Shown: positions 28,587 through 37,435, numbered from the stretch's first letter. The stretch is DNA of 64,000 nucleotides from Microbacterium lushaniae (GCF_008727775.1 NZ_CP044232.1:868001-932000); one strand, 5' to 3'. Notes: a model not told the origin generated them from the letters alone. Translations and numbers: made by a program.

Positions 28587-30104
28587 TCAGTGGGATGCGG
28601 CGGCGTCGGCTTTGCCGAAGGTGGGGTTGTGCACCTTGCCGAGGGTGATGTGCACGGCCTGCTGATCGGTGTAGAAGTCGATCGAGCGGTAGCCGCCCTC
28701 GTGGCCGAGGCCGGAGGCCTTCACGCCGCCGAAGGGCGTGCGGAGGTCACGCACGTTGTTGGAGTTCAGCCACACCATTCCCGCCTCGATCGCCTGCGCG
28801 AAGTTGTGCGCGCGCTTGAGGTCGTTGGTCCACACGTACGCGGCCAGGCCGTACCTGACGCCGTTGGCGAGGGCGAGGGCCTCCTCGTCGGTGTCGAACG
28901 GCGTGATCGCCACGACCGGGCCGAAGATCTCCTCCTGGAAGATGCGGGCGTCCGGTGCCACATCGGCGAACACCGTCGGGGCGACGTAGTTGCCCGTGGG
29001 GAACCCTTCCGGGCGACCGCCGCCGGCGACCAGGCGCGCCTCGGCCTTGCCGATCTCGATGTAGCTCATCACCTTGTCGTAGTGCTCGGGGTGCACGAGC
29101 GCGCCGACCTCGGTCTTCGGGTCCTGCGGGTCGCCGACGACCACGCGCTCCGCCTGCGCGGCGTAGCGCTCCACGAACTCGTCGTAGACCTCCCGCTGCA
29201 CCAGGATGCGGCTGCCGGCGGTGCAGCGCTCGCCGTTGAGGGAGAACACCCCGAAGATCGTCGCGTCGATCGCGGCCTCCAGATCCGCGTCGGCGAACAC
29301 GATCGCGGGGCTCTTGCCGCCCAGCTCCATCGACAGGCCCTTGAGGTGGGGCGCGGCGTTGGCGAAGATGATCTGCCCCGTGCGGCTCTCGCCCGTGAAG
29401 GAGATCAGCGGCACGTCGGGGTGCTTCACCAGGGCGTCGCCGGCGTCTTCGCCGAGGCCGTTGACGAGGTTGAACACGCCCTGCGGCAGGCCCGCCTCCT
29501 CGAAGATCCCCGCCCACAGCGAGGCGGACAGCGGTGTGAACTCGGCGGGCTTGAGTACGACGGTGTTGCCGGTGGCCAGGGCCGGGCCGAGCTTCCAGGA
29601 CTCGAGCATGAAGGGCGTGTTCCACGGCGTGATGAGGCCGGCCACGCCGATGGGCTTGCGGTTGACGTAGTTCATCTGGCGCCCCGGCACCTTGAACGCG
29701 TCATCGGTCTGGGCCACGATCAGGTCGGCGAAGAAGCGGAAGTTCTCCGCCGCGCGCCGTGCCTGCCCGAGGGCCTGCGTGATCGGCAGGCCCGAATCGA
29801 ACGACTCCAGTTCGGCCAGGCGCGCGTCGCGCGACTCGACGAGGTCGGCGATGCGATGCAGGATGCGGGCGCGTTCGCGCGGCAGCATCCGCGGCCACGG
29901 CCCGTCGGTGAACGCGCGGCGCGCGGCGGCGACGGCGAGGTCGACGTCGGCCTTCGTGCCGGCCGCTGCCTGCAGATAGGTTTCGTTGGTCACCGGGTCG
30001 AGCACGTCGAACGTGCCGCCCTCGACGGAGTCGACGAACTGGCCGTCGATGTAGTGCTGGATGCGCGTGGGCAGGTCGGCGGGGATGTGGCGCGGGTCGG
30101 TCAT
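28587..30104 (-). CDS. hpaE: 5-carboxymethyl-2-hydroxymuconate-semialdehyde dehydrogenase
   Basis: 505-residue NAD-dependent aldehyde dehydrogenase. Catalytic Cys294 (NGERCTAGS) and general-base Glu260 (SMELGGKSP), with GLITPWNTPFMLESWKLGP (~156-174) typical of the HpaE/betaine-aldehyde branch. It oxidises the HpaD product; assignment to hpaE rather than a generic ALDH comes from position beside hpaD. ATG at 30104, 15 bp behind the GntR stop. Confidence 0.94.
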   Translation of the reverse strand: MTDPRHIPADLPTRIQHYIDGQFVDSVEGGTFDVLDPVTNETYLQAAAGTKADVDLAVAAARRAFTDGPWPRMLPRERARILHRIADLVESRDARLAELESFDSGLPITQALGQARRAAENFRFFADLIVAQTDDAFKVPGRQMNYVNRKPIGVAGLITPWNTPFMLESWKLGPALATGNTVVLKPAEFTPLSASLWAGIFEEAGLPQGVFNLVNGLGEDAGDALVKHPDVPLISFTGESRTGQIIFANAAPHLKGLSMELGGKSPAIVFADADLEAAIDATIFGVFSLNGERCTAGSRILVQREVYDEFVERYAAQAERVVVGDPQDPKTEVGALVHPEHYDKVMSYIEIGKAEARLVAGGGRPEGFPTGNYVAPTVFADVAPDARIFQEEIFGPVVAITPFDTDEEALALANGVRYGLAAYVWTNDLKRAHNFAQAIEAGMVWLNSNNVRDLRTPFGGVKASGLGHEGGYRSIDFYTDQQAVHITLGKVHNPTFGKADAAASH

Positions 30105-30119
30105 GGTGTGTGCTCCTGT

Positions 30120-30833
30120 TCAGGACGTCGGGAGGCCCAGGGCCTCGCCGGGGTGCTCGTGGGTCAGATAGGCGTCGAGGGTGGCCGAGCGGTGCCGGCG
30201 CGAGGCGTGCTCGATGTCGGCGAGGGGTGCTCCCGCCTCGATGAGGGCGAGGATGTTCTCGTGCTCGCGCACCGACTCGGCGGCGCGGCCGGGCACGAAG
30301 CTGAAGGTGGACTCGCGCAGGTGCCCGAGGCGGGCCCACTCGGCTCGGACCAGCTCGAGCATGCGCGGGTTCGCGCACCGCTCGAACAGCGTCGCGTGGA
30401 ACTCCTGGTTCAGGCTCGTGAACGCGCGCGGGTCGAAGTTCTCGAGGGTCTGGATCATCTGTTCGTTGATGGCGCGCGCGCGGCGGACGTCGTCGACCGT
30501 CAGCGCGCGGGCAGCCAGTGCCGTGGCCGCCCCCTCCAGGATGCCGAGGGCCTGCATGCTGAAGCGGTACTGCGAGTCGTCGACCATCGACACGCGTGCG
30601 CCGACGTTGCGCTCGAAGGTGACCAGGCCCTCCGCCTCGAGCTGGCGGATCGCCTCGCGCACGGGCACGACGCTCATGTCCAGCTCGGCGGCGATCGCCC
30701 CGAGGACCAGGCGGTACCCGGCGGTGAACTGCTGCCCGGTGATCCGCTCCTTGATCCAGGCGTAGGCCTGCTGGGATTTGCTGCGGGACGTGTCCGGAGC
30801 CTGGTCGGGCGCGTGCGCCTGTCGGAGGGTCAC
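30120..30833 (-). CDS. GntR-family (FCD) transcriptional regulator
   Basis: 237 residues: an N-terminal winged helix-turn-helix (~18-85, including LGAIAAELDMSVVPVREAIRQLEAEGLV) and a helical FCD ligand-binding domain (~95-225) with candidate metal His residues (FHATLF and HRSATLDAY). It probably senses a pathway intermediate and controls the hpa operon and the divergent transporter. GTG at 30833 overlaps the stop of the fusion gene by 4 bp, so regulator and enzymes are co-transcribed. Confidence 0.9.
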   Translation of the reverse strand: MTLRQAHAPDQAPDTSRSKSQQAYAWIKERITGQQFTAGYRLVLGAIAAELDMSVVPVREAIRQLEAEGLVTFERNVGARVSMVDDSQYRFSMQALGILEGAATALAARALTVDDVRRARAINEQMIQTLENFDPRAFTSLNQEFHATLFERCANPRMLELVRAEWARLGHLRESTFSFVPGRAAESVREHENILALIEAGAPLADIEHASRRHRSATLDAYLTHEHPGEALGLPTS

Positions 30834-32305
30834 CGCTCGCCCCGCTCCGCGTCGTAGCGCGCGCGCCATTCGGCGTTCATCGGGAACAGGCCGTCGACGG
30901 GATGCCCCGCCTTCACCTGAGCGGCGACCCAGGCGTCCTCCTCCTCCTGCGCGAGGGCGGCGTCCGCGACCTCCTCGGCGAGGGCCGGCGGGATGACGAT
31001 GACGCCGTCGCCGTCGCCGACGATGATGTCGCCGGGTTCGATCGTGGTGCCGCCGCATCCGATCGCCACGTCCACATCCCACGGTACGTGCCTGCGCCCG
31101 AGGACGGCGGGGTGGGCGCCGCGGGAGAAGACGGGCAGGCCGATCTCGGCGACGGCGTCGTAATCGCGCACGCCGCCGTCGGTGACGATGCCTGCGGCTC
31201 CGCGGGCCTGGGCGCGCAGCGCCAGGATGTCGCCGAGGGTGCCCGAGCCGGTCTCGCCGCGGGCCTCGATGACGATGACCTCGCCCTCGCCGACGGAGTC
31301 GAATGCGCGCTTCTGCGCGTTGTACCCGCCGCCGCGGGCGGCGAACAGGTCTTCGCGGCCGGGGACGAACCGCAGCGTGCGGGCCGTGCCGACGAGCTTG
31401 GTGCCGGGATGCATCGGACGCACGCCGTCGATCGTGACGTTGTTCAGCCCGCGCTTGCGCAGCTGCGCCGACAGGCCGGCCACGGGTATCTGGCGGAGCT
31501 TGTCGCGGAGCTCGGGGGAGAGGGCGGCCGGCTCGGGGGCGGGCAGGCCGGCGGCCTCGCGCGAGCCCCACGCCTCGGCGCGCTGGGTGTCGTCGACGGC
31601 GGGGAGGGAGCCCAGCGACGCGTCGAACGCGTGTGTGCCCTGCACGACGGTGGTCTCCAGGCGCCCGGTCGAGGCGTCGCCGGCGCTGACTTCCACTTCG
31701 ACGCGGTCGCCGGGGACGACGACGCTGGAGCCGGCGGGCGTGCCGGTGAGGATGACATCGCCGGTCTCGAGGGTGAAGTGCTGCGAGAGGTCGGCGACCA
31801 TCTGGGGGAGGGAGAAGATGAGCCCGGCTGTGGTGTCGTCCTGCACGAGGTCGCCGTTGACCCATGTGCGCAGGCGCAGCCCCGCGGGGTCGACCTCGCG
31901 GGCGTCCAGCAGCGCGGGCCCGATGGGGGTGTAGCCGTCGCCGCCCTTGGAGCGGACGTTGGAGCCCTTGTCGTTCGCGCGCAGGTCGTACAGGCCGAAG
32001 TCGTTGGCCGCCGTGACGGCCGCGACGTGGTCCCACGCCCGATCGGCGCCGACGCGGCGGGCGGGCTCGCCGATGATGAGGGCGATCTCGCCTTCGAAGG
32101 CGAGCAGCTCGGTGCCGTGCGGACGCTCGATGCTCGCGCCGGTGAGGGCGAGGGAGCTGGCGGGCTTGAAGAAGTAGGAGGGGTGTGCGGGTCGGCGTCC
32201 TCGCTGGTCGGCCCGGGATGCGTAGGCCAGGTGCACCGCGATGATCTTGCCGGGGCGGCGGGTCAGGGCGGGGATGCGGGGATCGTGCGGTTCCGTCGGG
32301 GTCAT
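30830..32305 (-). CDS. hpaG: FAH-domain / RraA-domain fusion, HpaG-type isomerase-decarboxylase
   Basis: 491 residues in two parts. Residues ~1-230 form a fumarylacetoacetate-hydrolase-type domain with the metal site FEGEIALIIG (Glu72, Glu74) and NDFGLYDLRANDKG (Asp102), as in HpaG/COHED isomerases. Residues ~265-470 form an RraA-like domain with GTLGDILALRAQ, TDGGVRDYDAV (Arg380-Asp381) and a GDGDGVIVIP strand, as in HMG/CHA aldolases, which also decarboxylate oxaloacetate. In E. coli, HpaG is a duplicated FAH protein with isomerase and decarboxylase halves; here an RraA domain takes the place of one. First gene of the operon; AAGGAG precedes the ATG at 32305. Confidence 0.85.
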   Translation of the reverse strand: MTPTEPHDPRIPALTRRPGKIIAVHLAYASRADQRGRRPAHPSYFFKPASSLALTGASIERPHGTELLAFEGEIALIIGEPARRVGADRAWDHVAAVTAANDFGLYDLRANDKGSNVRSKGGDGYTPIGPALLDAREVDPAGLRLRTWVNGDLVQDDTTAGLIFSLPQMVADLSQHFTLETGDVILTGTPAGSSVVVPGDRVEVEVSAGDASTGRLETTVVQGTHAFDASLGSLPAVDDTQRAEAWGSREAAGLPAPEPAALSPELRDKLRQIPVAGLSAQLRKRGLNNVTIDGVRPMHPGTKLVGTARTLRFVPGREDLFAARGGGYNAQKRAFDSVGEGEVIVIEARGETGSGTLGDILALRAQARGAAGIVTDGGVRDYDAVAEIGLPVFSRGAHPAVLGRRHVPWDVDVAIGCGGTTIEPGDIIVGDGDGVIVIPPALAEEVADAALAQEEEDAWVAAQVKAGHPVDGLFPMNAEWRARYDAERGER

Positions 32306-32324
32306 CCGAGCTCCTTCGCTCTTT

Positions 32325-32356
32325 TGCGTCGTATCTCAAATCGTATATTATTCATC
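32325..32356. promoter_or_regulatory. AT-rich divergent promoter/operator between hpaG and the transporter
   Basis: The only strongly AT-rich stretch nearby. It holds two direct tcgtat half-sites 12 bp apart (32329-32334, tcgtatct; 32341-32346, tcgtatat) and atcgtatattat, which resembles the ATnGTATACnAT shape bound by FCD-type GntR proteins. Position fits joint control of both directions by the operon's own GntR protein. Confidence 0.4.
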
Positions 32357-32428
32357 GCGGGCGGGCAAGACGCCGCCTCCGCGACACAGACGTCTTCCCC
32401 CGACAGCGGCGTCCGAAGGAGTTCCGAC

Positions 32429-33820
32429 ATGAGCAGACCCATCCCCACCGGTCCGGAGGGCTTCACCCCCACCGGGACGATCTCCAGCTCCACCGATCGG
32501 CGGCGCGTGGTGTTCGCCACGGTCGTGGGGACCACGGTGGAGTGGTACGACTTCTTCCTGTACGCCTCCGCCGCCGGCCTCGTCTTCGGACAGCTGTTCT
32601 TCGCTCCCGCCGGCGAGGGCTTCGCGCAGATCCTGTCGTTCATCACGGTGGGCATCAGCTTCCTGTTCCGCCCGCTCGGTGCGTTCCTGGCCGGTCACCT
32701 GGGCGACACGTACGGCCGCCGTCTCGTGCTCATGCTCACGCTCATCCTGATGGGCGTGGCCACGACCCTCGTCGGGCTGCTGCCGACGTACCAGGCCATC
32801 GGGATCGCCGCACCGATCCTCCTCATCGTGCTGCGCATCCTGCAGGGCATCTCCGCCGGCGGCGAGTGGGGCGGCGCCGTGCTGATGGCCGTCGAGCACG
32901 CCCCCAAGACGCGGCGCAGCCTCTTCGGCGCCTCCCCTCAGCTGGGCGTGCCGCTCGGGCTCCTGCTGGCCAGCGGCATGCTCGGTCTCATGGCCGTGAT
33001 CGCCCCCGGTGACGCGTTCCTGGAGTGGGGCTGGCGCATCCCGTTCCTGCTGTCGTTCGTGCTGATCCTGATCGGCCACTACGTGCGCCGCCGAGTGGAG
33101 GAGAGCCCGGTGTTCCTGGAGCTCGCCGACCGCAAGGAGCAGACGCGCATGCCCATCGTGCAGCTGTTCCGCAAGCACGCGCTGCTGGTGATCATCGCGG
33201 CGTTCGTCTTCGCCGGCAACAACGCCGTGGGGTACATGACCACGGGCGGATACATCCAGCGCTACGCCACCGATCCGGCCGGCCCCGTGGGCCTGCCCAC
33301 GGCAGAGGTGCTCGGTGCCGTCACGATCTCGGCGGTGTCGTGGCTCGTGTTCACGTGGATCGCCGGCTGGGCCGGTGACCGGCTCGGTCGCCGCAACACC
33401 TACATCATCGGATGGATCGCGCAGCTGGTGGGTGTGGTCCTGCTGTTCCCGCTCGTGAACACCGGCAGCATCGGGATGCTGACCCTGGGCCTGGTCGTGC
33501 TCACGGCCGGCCTCGGCTTCACGTACGGGCCGCAGGCGGCGCTGTACGCCGAGCTCTTCCCCGCATCCATCCGGTTCTCCGGCGTGTCGATCTCCTACGC
33601 GCTGGGCGCGATCCTCGGCGGGGCCTTCGCGCCCACGATCGCCCAGGCCCTCGTGCAGCAGACCGGATCGACCGACTCGGTCACGTGGTACCTCGCCGGG
33701 ATGACCGTGCTGGGGCTGCTCGCGACCCTGCTCCTGCGCGACCGCAGCGGCATCCCGCTGGGGCCCGACCACGAGGAGCTGCAGGCCCGCAGCCCGATCT
33801 ACGGCGCGTCCAAGGCCTGA
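32429..33820 (+). CDS. MFS transporter, metabolite:H+ symporter (MHS) type
   Basis: 463 residues with 12 predicted helices. The MHS signature is clear: ATVVGTTVEWYDFFLYASAA in the first helix and GHLGDTYGRRLVLM in the 2-3 loop, repeated in the second half as GDRLGRRNTYIIG. The family imports dicarboxylates, aromatic acids or osmolytes. Divergence from the hpa operon suggests uptake of 4-hydroxyphenylacetate, homoprotocatechuate or a related acid. GAAGGAG precedes the ATG at 32429. A short GC hairpin spans the gap to the convergent TPP gene. Confidence 0.93.
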   Translation: MSRPIPTGPEGFTPTGTISSSTDRRRVVFATVVGTTVEWYDFFLYASAAGLVFGQLFFAPAGEGFAQILSFITVGISFLFRPLGAFLAGHLGDTYGRRLVLMLTLILMGVATTLVGLLPTYQAIGIAAPILLIVLRILQGISAGGEWGGAVLMAVEHAPKTRRSLFGASPQLGVPLGLLLASGMLGLMAVIAPGDAFLEWGWRIPFLLSFVLILIGHYVRRRVEESPVFLELADRKEQTRMPIVQLFRKHALLVIIAAFVFAGNNAVGYMTTGGYIQRYATDPAGPVGLPTAEVLGAVTISAVSWLVFTWIAGWAGDRLGRRNTYIIGWIAQLVGVVLLFPLVNTGSIGMLTLGLVVLTAGLGFTYGPQAALYAELFPASIRFSGVSISYALGAILGGAFAPTIAQALVQQTGSTDSVTWYLAGMTVLGLLATLLLRDRSGIPLGPDHEELQARSPIYGASKA

Positions 33821-33842
33821 CCCGGCGATCGTTCGGCCGGGG

Positions 33843-35492
33843 TCAGCCCGCGTGGGCGATCTCCTGCCAGAACGGGGCGATCACCGCGCCGCTGACGCGG
33901 AGGTCGAGGAGGAGGAACGGGCGCTCCTCGGCCGACCGGGCCGTCCACTCGGCCACCGCATCCAGGTCGGCCACGGTGCGCACCACGACCCCCTCCGCGC
34001 CGAAGCCGCGCGCGACGGCGGCGAAGTTGACCTCGGGGATGAGCATCGGATCGAGCGCGAGACCCTTCACGCCGTAGTTGTTGACCTCGGCGCCGTACTG
34101 CGCGTCGTTCCACACCACCGCGATGCCCCGGCCCCCGGCCACCCGCACGGCGGTCTCGAGGTCGGCGAGGGCCATGAGGCCGCCGCCGTCGCCGGTGGTG
34201 AGGACGATCGTGGACTCGGGGCGCGCGACGGCGGCGCCGGGGACGCTGGGGAAGCCGAGCCCGATCGACTGATAGGCCGTCCCGACCATGATCATGCGGT
34301 CGGGGGATGCCACGGGCCAGTACATGTTCGACCAGCCCAGGAAGTGCCCGCCGTCCGAGACGATCACGCGGTCTTCGGGCAGCAGCTCGGCCAGGCGCTG
34401 CGCCGCGGACCGCGGATCCATGCGGCCGTCCGGGCCGGTCCCCGCTCCCGGCTCCTGCTGCCGCACCGCTGCCACGTCGACGCTGTGACGCCAGTCCGAG
34501 GGGCGGGCACCGCGCGCGCGGAATCGGCGGAGGATCTCGCCGGCGACCTCGGCGGCATCGCCGCGGACGTAGCCGCCGACATGCGGATGCGTCGCGGTGG
34601 GCGCAACGTCCACCTGGAAGACGCGCGCCCCGGGCGCGAAGAGCTCGCCGAAGCGCATCGTGAACTGGTTCAGCGCGGCGCCGAACACCACCGCCACATC
34701 GGCCTCCCGCACGAGCGCCATCGCGCCGGGCGCGCCGAAGCCGCCCGCGACGCCGAGGTCGAAGCGCGCGTCCGGGAACAGGCCCCGCCCGAGTGCAGAG
34801 GTCGCGGTGAGCGCCCCCGTCGCCTCGGCCAGGTCGCCGAGTGTCGCCCCGGCGCCGGCCAGCCAGGCGCCGCGGCCGCCGAGGAGCACGGGCCGACGGG
34901 CGTCGGCGAGCGCCTCGACGATCCCGTCGAGGACGGCGTCGGCGAAGGCGGTGCGCGCGGGCATCTGCGGCACGGGCACCGGGTCGGCGGTGGCCGGGAC
35001 GGGGCCGGCATCGCGCGTGGCGAGGTCGTAGGGGATCGCCAGGACGACCGGGACGCGATACGTGTGGGCGTGTTCGACCGCGATCGCGACGGTGGCCGCG
35101 GCATCCTGGTGTCCGACCGTGTACGTGCGGGCGCCGACGCCGTCGGCCAGGGCGATCTGGTCCACGCCCCACGGCCGCGGGCCCGAGGTCGGCTCGTCTC
35201 CGACGAGGAGCACGAGGGGGGTGCGGGCCTGCACGGCCTCGGCCAGTGCCGTGAGGGTGTTGGTGAAGCCGGCGCCGTAGGTCGCGGTGGCCGCGGCGAT
35301 CCGCCCCGACGCGCGGAAGTACGCATCCGCCGCCGCGACCCCCGCCGCCTCGTGCCGCACGGCGACGAAACGGGCCGCGGTGTCGCGCTCGAGAGCGTCG
35401 AGGAAGTAGGCGTTGCCGTTTCCCATCACGCCGAACACGGTGTCGAGGCAGCGGGAGAGGGTGGTGGCGACGTGGGCGGAGACGGAGGGCAT
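33843..35492 (-). CDS. thiamine-diphosphate-dependent enzyme (acetolactate synthase / benzoylformate decarboxylase-like)
   Basis: 549 residues in the three-domain layout of the ALS/pyruvate-decarboxylase superfamily. The activating Glu48 is in AVRHEAAG; the C-terminal ThDP motif runs GDGGGLMALADLETAVR to WNDAQYGAEVNN. The usual ADGYAR after the Glu is altered (AADAYFR), so it is not a standard IlvB. A 2-oxoacid decarboxylase or carboligase acting on an aryl or short-chain oxoacid is plausible beside an arylacetate pathway, but the substrate is unknown. Divergent from gabD. ATG at 35492 chosen; an upstream in-frame GTG is possible. Confidence 0.82.
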   Translation of the reverse strand: MPSVSAHVATTLSRCLDTVFGVMGNGNAYFLDALERDTAARFVAVRHEAAGVAAADAYFRASGRIAAATATYGAGFTNTLTALAEAVQARTPLVLLVGDEPTSGPRPWGVDQIALADGVGARTYTVGHQDAAATVAIAVEHAHTYRVPVVLAIPYDLATRDAGPVPATADPVPVPQMPARTAFADAVLDGIVEALADARRPVLLGGRGAWLAGAGATLGDLAEATGALTATSALGRGLFPDARFDLGVAGGFGAPGAMALVREADVAVVFGAALNQFTMRFGELFAPGARVFQVDVAPTATHPHVGGYVRGDAAEVAGEILRRFRARGARPSDWRHSVDVAAVRQQEPGAGTGPDGRMDPRSAAQRLAELLPEDRVIVSDGGHFLGWSNMYWPVASPDRMIMVGTAYQSIGLGFPSVPGAAVARPESTIVLTTGDGGGLMALADLETAVRVAGGRGIAVVWNDAQYGAEVNNYGVKGLALDPMLIPEVNFAAVARGFGAEGVVVRTVADLDAVAEWTARSAEERPFLLLDLRVSGAVIAPFWQEIAHAG

Positions 35493-35763
35493 GGCGAAGC
35501 CTTTCGAGACGGGGACGGGGGAGGGCCGTATGTGTCTCGCGCGCTCGGCGGGAGCGGCTGCGTGCCCCTTTTCCGGGCACCGGCGCGGGGGGAGTCGCCG
35601 GACGGTGGCCAGTATATGGCGGTCGCCGGATGCGTCGGCGCGACGCGGGCCGACCCTCGACGTGCTGTCCACCGCGCACGCGAGGCTGTACGCCGTGTAT
35701 ATCGATGCGGATGCGCGACGGTGGCCACAATGGAGGGGAGCGTATCGATCGAGGAGGACGAAC

Positions 35764-37236
35764 ATGAGCGTTTCGCGCGAGGAAGAACTGCTGGCATCGG
35801 TGCCTGACGGCCTGTACATCGCCGGGCAGTGGCGTGCGGCGGAGGGGGGCAAGACGCTGGACGTCGCCGACCCCGCCACCGGTGACGTCATCCGCTCGAT
35901 CGCCGACGCCTCGGTCGCCGACGGCGCGGCCGCCATGGATGCTGCGGCGGAGTCCTTCCCGGCCTGGGCGGCGACGCCCGTGCGCGAGCGTGCCGAGATC
36001 CTGCGGCGCGCGTTCGACCTGCTGCAGGCCCGCAAGGAGGACGTCGCGCTCCTGATGACGCTCGAGATGGGCAAGCCGCTCGCCGAGGCCCGCGGCGAGG
36101 TGGCCTACGGCGGCGAGTTCCTGCGGTGGTTCAGCGAGGAGGCCGCGCACGTCCAGGGCCGCTACGGCGCGAACCCCGAGGGCACCGGCCGCATGATCGT
36201 CACGCAGCACCCGGTGGGTCCGTGCTTCCTCATCACGCCGTGGAACTTCCCGCTGGCGATGGCCACGCGCAAGATCGCCCCCGCCCTCGCCGCGGGATGC
36301 ACCGTGGTGATCAAGCCGGCCTCGCTGACCCCGCTGACGACGCTCTTCTTCGTCAAGCTGCTCGAGGAGGCCGGCGTTCCCGCCGGTGTCGTCAACGTCA
36401 TCACGACCTCCACGACGGGCCCGGTGTCCGAGCGCATCATCCGCGACCCGCGCCTGCGGAAGCTCTCGTTCACCGGATCCACCCCGGTGGGTCAGCGCCT
36501 GCTGCAGCAGGCCGCGGAGGGCGTGCTGCGCACCTCGATGGAGCTCGGCGGCAACGCGCCGTTCGTCGTGTTCGACGACGCCGACCTCGACAAGGCCGTC
36601 GACGGCGCCATCCAGGCGAAGTTCCGCAACATCGGGCAGGCCTGCACGGCGGCGAACCGCTTCATCGTGCACCGCTCGGTGGTCGAGGAGTTCACCCGCC
36701 GCGTCACCGAGCGCGTGCAGGGCATGCGCATCGGGCGCGGCACCGAGGACGGGGTGCAGATCGGTCCGCTCATCGACGACCGCGCAGTCGCCAAGGCCAC
36801 GCAGCTGGTCGGTGACGCCGTCGAGCGCGGCGCCACCGTGACCGTCGGCGGTGCGGCCGTGGACGGTCCCGGCACGTTCTACCAGCCCACCGTCGTCGCC
36901 GACGTGCAGCCGGGCAGCGAGATCCTCCGCGAGGAGATCTTCGGCCCCGTCCTGGCGATCGTGCCGTTCGACACCGAGGACGACGCCGTGCGCATCGCCA
37001 ACGACACCGAGTACGGCCTGGTGTCCTACGTCTTCACCGAGAACCTCGCACGCGGGCAGCGCATGATCGAGCGCCTGGAGACGGGGATGATGGGGCTGAA
37101 CGTCGGCGTCGTGTCCAACGCCGCCGCCCCCTTCGGCGGCTGGAAGCTCTCCGGGCTCGGGCGCGAAGGCGGCGCCGAGGGCATCCACGAGTACCTCCAG
37201 ACCAAGTACACGCTCACGGCGAACCCCTTCGCCTGA
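35764..37236 (+). CDS. gabD: succinate-semialdehyde dehydrogenase
   Basis: 490-residue aldehyde dehydrogenase with catalytic Cys294 (GQACTAANRF) and Glu260 (SMELGGNAP). The NIGQACTAANR and FSEEAAHVQGRYG segments are typical of GabD-type SSADH. It would oxidise the succinate semialdehyde released by HpaI to succinate, closing the pathway. GAGGAGG precedes the ATG at 35764. The 271-bp divergent gap behind it contains gccagtatatggc (35608-35620), a small inverted repeat that may mark a promoter or operator. A hairpin terminator follows the stop. Confidence 0.9.
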   Translation: MSVSREEELLASVPDGLYIAGQWRAAEGGKTLDVADPATGDVIRSIADASVADGAAAMDAAAESFPAWAATPVRERAEILRRAFDLLQARKEDVALLMTLEMGKPLAEARGEVAYGGEFLRWFSEEAAHVQGRYGANPEGTGRMIVTQHPVGPCFLITPWNFPLAMATRKIAPALAAGCTVVIKPASLTPLTTLFFVKLLEEAGVPAGVVNVITTSTTGPVSERIIRDPRLRKLSFTGSTPVGQRLLQQAAEGVLRTSMELGGNAPFVVFDDADLDKAVDGAIQAKFRNIGQACTAANRFIVHRSVVEEFTRRVTERVQGMRIGRGTEDGVQIGPLIDDRAVAKATQLVGDAVERGATVTVGGAAVDGPGTFYQPTVVADVQPGSEILREEIFGPVLAIVPFDTEDDAVRIANDTEYGLVSYVFTENLARGQRMIERLETGMMGLNVGVVSNAAAPFGGWKLSGLGREGGAEGIHEYLQTKYTLTANPFA

Positions 37237-37243
37237 GCAACGG

Positions 37244-37275
37244 CGCGCGGCGGATGCGGGGGCATCCGTCGCGCG
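37244..37275 (+). terminator. hairpin terminator after gabD
   Basis: 14-bp stem (one mismatch), cgcgcggcggatgc and gcatccgtcgcgcg, around a GGGG loop. Like the icd terminator, its stem carries GGATGC and the inverse GCATCC. No clear T-run. Confidence 0.65.
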
Positions 37276-37297
37276 GTCGCCGGGGCATACTGGACCG

Positions 37298-37435
37298 ATG
37301 ACGCGCAGGAACGACCGGAGGGCGGGCGACCCACGCGGTCCCTTCGCCGGGCATTCCCTGTGGTGGTGGGGGAGCGCGGCGGTCACGGCCGTCGCCGTCG
37401 TCGGTGCGGCCGTGCTGCTCGCGCTGCCGTTCTGA
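37298..37435 (+). CDS. small single-pass membrane protein (45 residues)
   Basis: Open frame with a basic N-terminus (MTRRNDRRAGDPRG) and one C-terminal membrane helix (~22-44, beginning WWWGSAAVTAVAVV). Third positions are GC-rich as in real genes here. It lies between the gabD terminator and the acetoacetyl-CoA synthetase. No clear ribosome-binding site. Many actinobacteria have such tiny membrane proteins; function unknown. Confidence 0.5.
   Translation: MTRRNDRRAGDPRGPFAGHSLWWWGSAAVTAVAVVGAAVLLALPF

Noticed and set aside
35493..35763. Small open frames in the TPP-gabD divergent gap
   Set aside because: No codon bias; the region looks like promoter DNA with one small inverted repeat.
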